From NCBI GenBank assembly GCA_020055645.1, contig CM034546.1:12400001-12464000 (forward strand): a DNA stretch of 64,000 nucleotides, in the 5' to 3' direction. A program made the position numbers and the translations under genes. Below the pieces are notes generated by a model. The model was not told the DNA's origin and ran no database searches. It saw only the letters and a list, made by a program, of their open reading frames with translations. This document shows positions 58,144 to 64,000 of the stretch, in pieces. The number at the start of each line of letters is the position of its first letter. The first letter of the stretch is position 1. Source of the DNA: Tomocerus qinae. Taxonomy: Eukaryota > Arthropoda > Collembola > Entomobryomorpha > Tomoceridae.

Positions 58144-60059
58144 GGGTAAATCCAGGTAGCCGAATCCGAAGGTCCAGCTAGCCGAAGCCGAAGGTCCAGC
58201 TAGCCGAAGCCGAAGGATGACACCTGAAGCCGAAGGTCCAGGTAGCCGAAGCCGAAGGTCCAGCTAGCCGAATCCGAAGGTCCAGGTAGCCGAAGTACCA
58301 GCTAGCCGACTCGAAGGTCCAGCTACCCGTAATCAGAAGGTCCAGCTAGCCGAAGGTCCCGCTACCCGAAGCAGAAGGATGACACCCAAAGCCGAAGGTC
58401 CAGGTAGCCAAAGCTGAAGGTCCCGCTACCCGAAGCCGAAGGATGACACCCAAAGCCGAAGGTCCAGGTAGCCGAAGCCGAAGGTCCAGGTAGCCGAAGC
58501 CGAAGGTCCAGATAGCCGAAGCCGAAGGTCCAGCTACCCGAAGCCGAAGGTCCAGCTACCCGAAGCCGAAGGTCCAGCTACCCGAAGCCGAAGGTCCAGG
58601 TAGCCGAAGCCGAAGGTCCAGCTACCCGAAGCCGAAGGTCCAGCTACCCGAAGCAGAAGGTTCTTCTACCCGAAGCCGAAGGTCCCGCTACCCGAAGCCG
58701 AAGGATGAAACCCGAAGCCGAAGGTCCAGCTACCCGAAGTACCAACTGCCCAAAGGATACATAAAACTAAACTGCATCAAGTACTTAATCTATTACGTAC
58801 CAAAATACTATGTATTCATTTTTAGCTCGGCTGAGTAAGGCGACTAGGCTTTATTTGATTCGCCCTTTCAATAGTCATAAAACAAACTGCAGTAACATAA
58901 ATTCGATCTTTATACCGAAAATGTGTACATTATTTATATTTGAAAATTTGATAACAACCTTGAATTGGGATTCAAAGTTACCATTTTTGCAGTCATTAAA
59001 TTCCCAAAACTAGATTGGATATTATACGACGTAATTATTGACTGTTCCAGATTATTGTATAACACTTGTTAAATTTCAGATTTTTAAAAGGTGGAAATTT
59101 TAAAAATCAATTTTCCTAAAATCAATGCAGATTGGGCCACAAGTTTCAGTTATCTGAGATTATTGCCTACAATTTTAGTTTAAAGTTTTTGTGGGATACT
59201 CTGCGTTGAGTAACAAAAGTGATTTAAACATTTCCAAAAAAACTTCTTTTTAAATCTATTATTACCCAGGGTTGGATTTTTACCAAGATTCAACATGCTC
59301 ACAGATTGACTAGCTTGACTTTCTGATTTCGGCTAGCTGGTACCTTCGGCTTCGGCTACCTGGACCTTCGGCTTCGGCTACCTGGACCTTCGGCATCGGC
59401 TACCTGGACCTTTGGCTTCGGCTACCTGGACCTTCGGCTTCGGCTACCTGGACCTTTGGCTTCGGCTACCTGTATGTACCTTCGGCTTCGGCTACCTGGA
59501 CCTTCGGCTTCGGCTACCTGGAAATTCGGCTTCGGCTACCTGGACCTTCGGCTTCGGGTAGCTGGTACTTCGGCTTCGGGTAGCTGGTACTTCGGCTTCG
59601 GGTAGCTGGTACTTCGGTTTCGGGTAGCTGGACCTTCGGCTTCGGGTAGCTGGACCTTCGGCTTCGGGTAGCGGGACCTTCGGCTTCGGGTAGATTCACT
59701 TATCCCTTCTACTTCGGGTAGCGGGACCTTCGGCTTCGGGTAGATTCACTTATCCCTTCTACTTCGGGTAGCGGGACCTTCGGCTTCGAGTAGATGCACA
59801 TATCCCTTCGGCTTCGGCTAGCCGGACCTTCTGATTTCGGGTAGCTGGACCTTCGGAACTTCGGCTACCTGGTATATTCTTCGGCTTCGGCTAGCTGGTA
59901 CCTTCGGCTTCGGCTACCTGGACCTTCGGATTCGGCTAGCTGGACCTTAGGCTTCGGCTATCTGGACCTTCGGCTTTGGGTGTCATCCTTCGGCTTCGGC
60001 TACCTGGACCTTCGGCTTCGGCTAGCTGGACCTTCGGATTCGGCTACCTGGATTTACCC
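58144..60059. mobile_element. MULE-like foldback element built of a 22-bp minisatellite
   Basis: Element starts GGGTAAATCC and ends GGATTTACCC, flanked by the 9-bp direct repeat CTTTAACGA (58135..58143 and 60060..60068). The paralogous 5' flank near 48290 lacks it, which confirms the insertion. Both arms (58144..58750 and 59325..60059) are tandem arrays of a roughly 22-bp unit based on CCGAAGCCGAAGGTCCAG and are inverse complements of each other. The centre (about 58760..59320) is unique AT-rich sequence with no convincing gene. Nine-bp duplication and long inverted arms fit Mutator-like foldback elements. Confidence 0.75.
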
Positions 60060-60691
60060 CTTTAACGAGAGTGGTTTACTTTATTTGTAATATGTACAAA
60101 ATATTTATAATACTCGTTTCTTACTAAGTGAATTACACTTTTCCACTATTTATTTGAATCAATGCAAATGTAGATATTTTGACAGTTTATTGCTATGATT
60201 TGCTATCCTGCTTGAATTTAATTCAAAACAAAATAATCCCTTAATAGCTTTGAGAGAGCAGTAAAAAATATCTTGTTGTTTAGCAGAATTATTTTCCTTT
60301 AGTTATAAATTTACATTGAAAAATAAACCTCAACAATTTAAATAATTTACAAACTAATGTTGCGAAGTCTGAGGAGTAAGAACACTAACATGTATTGCTA
60401 TGTCTAACTTATATGATGGCCATCTAGCATAAGTATAGCAGCAGATATACTTCATCTTATCTGATTATCCCTTTATGAATGTGATTCCCCTATTAAAAAA
60501 TCACATGGCTTAAGTGTAAACAACTTTTGTGATATTCATAATCATAAGATGATGCGCAAGCTCATTCATAATAAAAATGTCTAGTTTAGCAAATTAGTAT
60601 AAACCAATAGGCCCTTTTCTGATTCTGACTTTATGATTGCGAGGATGAACTAGTCTGGTAATTTTGAAATTTCTTCCTATCGAAACCGATC

Positions 60692-62041
60692 ATGTCAGAA
60701 GAATTACTCGAATTCTTAATTGTAAGAAAAATAAGAAAAAAACGAAAAAGGACACTATATATCCGAAATATCTTTGAAAACCGCACTAACCAAGGAGAAT
60801 TATTTCTTGTTCACGAGCTAGAAAATGATGCATATTATCATCACCGGTATTTCAGGTAAATATTTTCAAATGAAATTTGTTTTCTATTTATACGTCAATT
60901 TATACAAGATTTCACCAACATTCTGATTCATTAGGATGGACAAGGAAACGTTCAACGACTTGTTCCAAACAGTTCGACAACGTATAACCCATCATAAAAC
61001 TCATCGCCACCCAATATCACCGCTGATGAGGTTTTGCATTGCTTTAAGGTGCAGTAAATATTATGGTCACTCCTTCTATTAAATTTATACAAATTTCTCA
61101 CTTAATTAGGGTCATCACATATAAGCCTAGCTCTGAGTTATCGGATTTCTCCGTCGTCCGTTTCCAAACTTGTTCGTGAGGTCCTTACTGCTATTTGGGA
61201 CAAGTTGCGGGAAAAATATCTTCCAATTTTGACTGAAGATATGTGGAAAGAAAAGGCGGGGGAATTTTTTGACTTATGGAACTTTCCCCATTGCTGCGGT
61301 GGAATAGATGGAAAGCACATTCGCATAAAATGTTTTAGTAATACCGGGTCTGAAAACTTTAACTACAAAAAGTATTTTTCAATTTTACTTTTGATTGTAG
61401 CAGATGCCAAATACAAAATTACTTTTTGCGATATTGGAGCTTGTGGCTCGTACAGTGATGTCGGCGTTCTCGAGAACTCTGTATTTGGAAAAATGTTATA
61501 TCAACAACAATTACCTTTCCCACCAGAAGAAAATCTCCCTGAATCAAACATTAAAGTTCCGTACGTTTTACTTGGTGATGGAGGATTCCCGTTGCGGAAA
61601 AATTTACTGCGGCCTTATCCAATGGACCACAACCTGACATTGGAGCGGAAATCATTTAACTACAGGCTGTCCAGGGCTAGAAGGATAACTGAAAATACAT
61701 TTGGCATTTTAGCAGCCAGATTTCGAATATTTCATTCTGAAATAGAAGGAAGTCCCGACTTAGTGAATACAATAGTGAAATCGTCTGTGGTGCTTCATAA
61801 TTATTTAATGGAAAAATCTGATCTGTTTGGCATAACTACAGATAATGATCAAACCGGTGAAATAACTCTTGGAAGTTGGAGAGACATTGTACAGAATGAC
61901 ACTGGACATTCGCCTGCTAGGCGATTGGGAAGCAACAATTATTCAGCTACAGCCGAAGAGATTAGACAGAAGTTCACAAACTATTTTATGCTTCCAGAAA
62001 AACAACTTCCATGGCAGAATAGATATGTAACCAGATGTTAA
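60692..62041 (+). CDS. PIF/Harbinger transposase (HARBI1-like, DDE_Tnp_4)
   Basis: Likely exons 60692..60855, 60935..61048 and about 61110..62041. The first starts MSEELLEFLIV and has a basic stretch; the second (MDKETFNDLFQTVRQ) and early third (SYRISPSSVSKLVREV) make the helix-turn-helix region; the DDE nuclease follows with GGIDGKHIRIK, the SDVGVLENS aspartate, LLGDGGFPLRKNLLRPYP, and NYRLSRARRITENTFG with the glutamate. The exon 1/2 junction is in phase. The exon 2/3 junction is one base out with the obvious acceptor at 61109, so either another splice site is used or there is a 1-nt lesion. Everything from 61205 to the stop is open (278 codons). It would cut and rejoin the element's ends together with its MADF partner. 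Confidence 0.8.
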
Positions 62042-62199
62042 TAACTGATAAATAAACGTATGCTATTCTTGTCAAAAATGGTTATACCACGATAATCATT
62101 ATTTTTTATTTGTTCGTTTGATAGGATCACATTGAATAAAGTATAGTAAGATAGTAATCCATGCAGTAGGATTTAAAATAAGATACCACAATAAAAAAA

Positions 62200-63217
62200 T
62201 TATTGTGGGGTCTCATTAATTGTACTAGATATTTGAGAGCTATTTTTAATCAGTTCCAGGATATTAATTTGGATATCCAAAACATCAACAGTCTTTGCAG
62301 CATCTCTCAATTTCGTAGCTACTATTTGACCAAAGTGATAGTATTCATCCTCTTTTATTTTATTTGCATAGAGGTGCAAAAACTTTTCTTCGAAGGGATC
62401 AGCCGATTTCCGTTTTGTTATCTGCATTAAAATCATTTTATAAAAAACCATTTCAAAAATTGAGGAAGAATTAAATTATGATATAAATAGTATTGTGTAA
62501 TAACATTTTGTTTTTGTGGAATTTCAACTGTGCAACTGGCTTCTGCCATGGTCTTTGCTCTTTGAACGTCCAATACGCTCTCCACATCATCGAAGTTATG
62601 TACAACTGACGTGTCCATTTCATTATTGCAACTGTGAAATGTTGCCATATCTTCATCTTCATCCTCATCATTTGTCGTTGCAGCTAATCCATAATTGGAT
62701 GTTGTTCTGGAATGCAAAAAATGTCAAAATCAGCTGTCACAAAATCTTTAGTATCAAAATATTAGTTTGCAAAGGATTTTTTTAAAGTCTACTGGTTCGT
62801 ACTTGTTTTTGTGGGGACGATAGCATTTTCTATAGAACTCCATGGTTTGACTGTGACGAAAGAACGGGGTTGATTTATATGCAGATCCCGTGGGGTAATC
62901 AATTTTCCTCAAGTAGCTCGTATATTGTTTTCTAAGGCTTTCCCATTCCTCCATACAAGATTTAACTGTAATATTTCATCATCTTTATGTATTATTTGCA
63001 TATTATTTGAAAATACTGATTGTATAGACCTAATGACATGATTAATTATATCAGTAATAAACTCACCATCCTTTTTCAATTCCTCGGAAATTTTTTCCCA
63101 GCCATTTCGCTTCTTCATTTTATCTTTGTAATCCGCAGATTTGATATCATAAAGATAGGGTCTCTCCTGAATTTGCAAAATAAGTTTTTCCTCGAAGTCT
63201 AACGGTGAACTAGCCAT
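62200..63217 (-). CDS. MADF-domain accessory protein of the Harbinger element
   Basis: Minus strand, convergent with the transposase. Exon 63067..63217 begins MASSPLDFEEKLILQIQERP and continues LYDIKSADYKDKMKKRNGWEK, the N-terminal half of a MADF (Myb/SANT-like) DNA-binding domain. The second exon, from 62965, has VKSCMEEWESLRKQYTSYL, completing it. Then come an acidic linker exon (about 62520..62712, DEDEDEDMATF) and a last exon (62200 to about 62427) with a BESS-like helical end (EEKFLHLYANKI, YYHFGQIVATKLRDA). The donor of the second exon is not certain. Active PIF/Harbinger elements pair a transposase with such a Myb/MADF protein that binds the ends and brings the transposase into the nucleus. 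Confidence 0.72.
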
Positions 63218-63944
63218 TTTAAAACGACGAGAAACTGGTATGTCAACAGTCTATTGAAGTGCAATTGGATTGCGCTTCTGCTCAAAGTTGACTTCCAGCC
63301 AACTCACACAAATCAGAAACAAAGTCAGAAGGGAAGGATTAATCAGACAGCATAAAGACAAAAATCTGATCGGATCTGAGACAAGAATCAGGTAATGTAA
63401 ATGAGCAATCTGAAGAGCAATCAAATAAAAAAGTGTAAAGATGCTTCAGATTTTTCTAAATGTCAGAAAATCGCAATCTCAAAGTCAGAATCCAATGAAT
63501 AGGGGGAATCTAGGCACTATAAACTCCCAAAGGTTGAAGGAAGGGGGGAATCATAGGAGCAATCCACTAGTATAACCACGGCTTATAAGATTCTTACAAA
63601 TATACTGCGCGTTAAATAGTATTGATTGATATTGAAGTTTCCTAAGAAACATGACGTACATTAAGTTACAAACACACTTATCTTACCCTTGGAATGTTGG
63701 AATGCTATTGGAATATATTGCGACGTATTCAACTATCTAACAATCCTTACTCTATCCATAACAGCTATACCTTAGCCCATATTATTTTTATCGTGTATTT
63801 GTAGTTGGTATAAGAAAAAATATTCTATTGTATATTGCCACCTGACCTACTAAAACTAAATTCCGGAAAATATACCTAATTATAAAGCCCTTTTGAAATC
63901 CTTTATAATGACTTAAAGTGTATTACTTACAATTACATCGCTCC

Positions 63945-64000
63945 CAGTGTACAAAATTTACCACTTTTTAGGTTTTTTACCATTACAGTGGTAAAAATGC
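63945..64000 (+). mobile_element. hAT-like MITE, 5' end, cut by the window edge
   Basis: Nearly identical to 4464..4519 (CAGTGTACAAAATTTACCAC, then a TTACCATTACAGTGGTAAAA motif). Only the first 56 bp are visible. Confidence 0.65.

Larger units (their letters stand above)
60438..63585. mobile_element. Insertion carrying a PIF/Harbinger element
   Basis: Relative to the paralogous flank at 48640..48665, extra sequence begins after AGCATAAGTATA and ends before TAAGATTCTTAC. The core is a Harbinger element with subterminal inverted repeats GATTCTGACTTTATGATTG (60621 on) and a matching complement at 63471..63493, containing a transposase gene on the plus strand and a MADF gene on the minus strand, convergent. 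The outer 180 and 75 bp may be a second element or the true termini; I could not find clean terminal repeats with a 3-bp duplication. Confidence 0.7.

Noticed and set aside
59514-59699. Pro/Glu/Ser-rich frame in the minisatellite
   Set aside because: It is produced by translating the 22-bp repeat; no start context or other coding sign.
58144-60059. Possible CRISPR array (regular GC-rich repeats)
   Set aside because: Eukaryotic context, contiguous units with no unique spacers, and inverted arms; a minisatellite foldback.
1-64000. tRNA or rRNA genes
   Set aside because: I saw no convincing A/B boxes with cloverleaf pairing and no rRNA core motifs, though a reading by eye could miss one.

Overview
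This is a eukaryotic nuclear window. It is AT-rich, its genes are broken by GT-AG introns, and it is crowded with short DNA transposons. Divergent ionotropic-receptor-like genes (a protostome hallmark), a chitinase-family ectodomain, PIF/Harbinger and hAT-like elements and a glycine-tryptophan-rich secreted protein point to an arthropod. A springtail is my best guess, from the impression of an expanded receptor-kinase family, but the sequence alone does not settle it.

The centrepiece is a minus-strand tandem family of an unusual receptor tyrosine kinase (RTK). One copy (33124..42663) can be reconstructed as 14 exons whose phases all agree, giving an uninterrupted 956-residue protein. Its order is signal peptide, GH18 chitinase-like domain with all four acidic catalytic-motif residues replaced, one Ig-like domain, one transmembrane helix, juxtamembrane region, and tyrosine kinase. 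Around it lie a left copy with intact ectodomain exons but a broken membrane exon (1..9204, running off the window), a headless copy (24768..31020), a three-exon fragment (31021..32290), and non-coding relics (about 19950..20570, 21250..21490, 53040..53330, 55635..55935). Parts of the copies are nearly identical, so duplication or conversion is recent.

Layout: 1..9204 RTK copy D with several transposon insertions; about 9400..13490 decayed DNA transposon with a SAM domain and Tnp2/KDZ-like transposase; 13490..17800 repeats and a KRBA2-like integrase fossil; 17924..19864 an intact single-exon ionotropic-receptor-like gene; 19950..21500 RTK relics; 22128..22703 secreted Gly/Trp-rich gene; 24768..42663 RTK copies A, B and C; 43600..46025 a large inverted array of about 228-bp repeats; 46066..48275 an ionotropic-receptor pseudogene split by an inversion; 49389..50459 a three-exon secreted six-cysteine knottin-like precursor; 51640..51955 and 54634..55160 broken copies of the Gly/Trp-rich gene; 56222..58121 a second ionotropic-receptor pseudogene; 58144..60059 a foldback element made of minisatellite; 60438..63585 an insertion carrying a Harbinger transposase and its MADF partner; 63945..64000 the start of a hAT-like MITE also present at 4464..5045.

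Functionally the window reads as a surface-sensing and secreted-effector neighbourhood (putative glycan-sensing receptors, chemoreceptors, small secreted peptides) reshaped by segmental duplication and transposons. Any cooperation between these genes is inference. The exon models come from manual reading of splice sites and lack transcript support.
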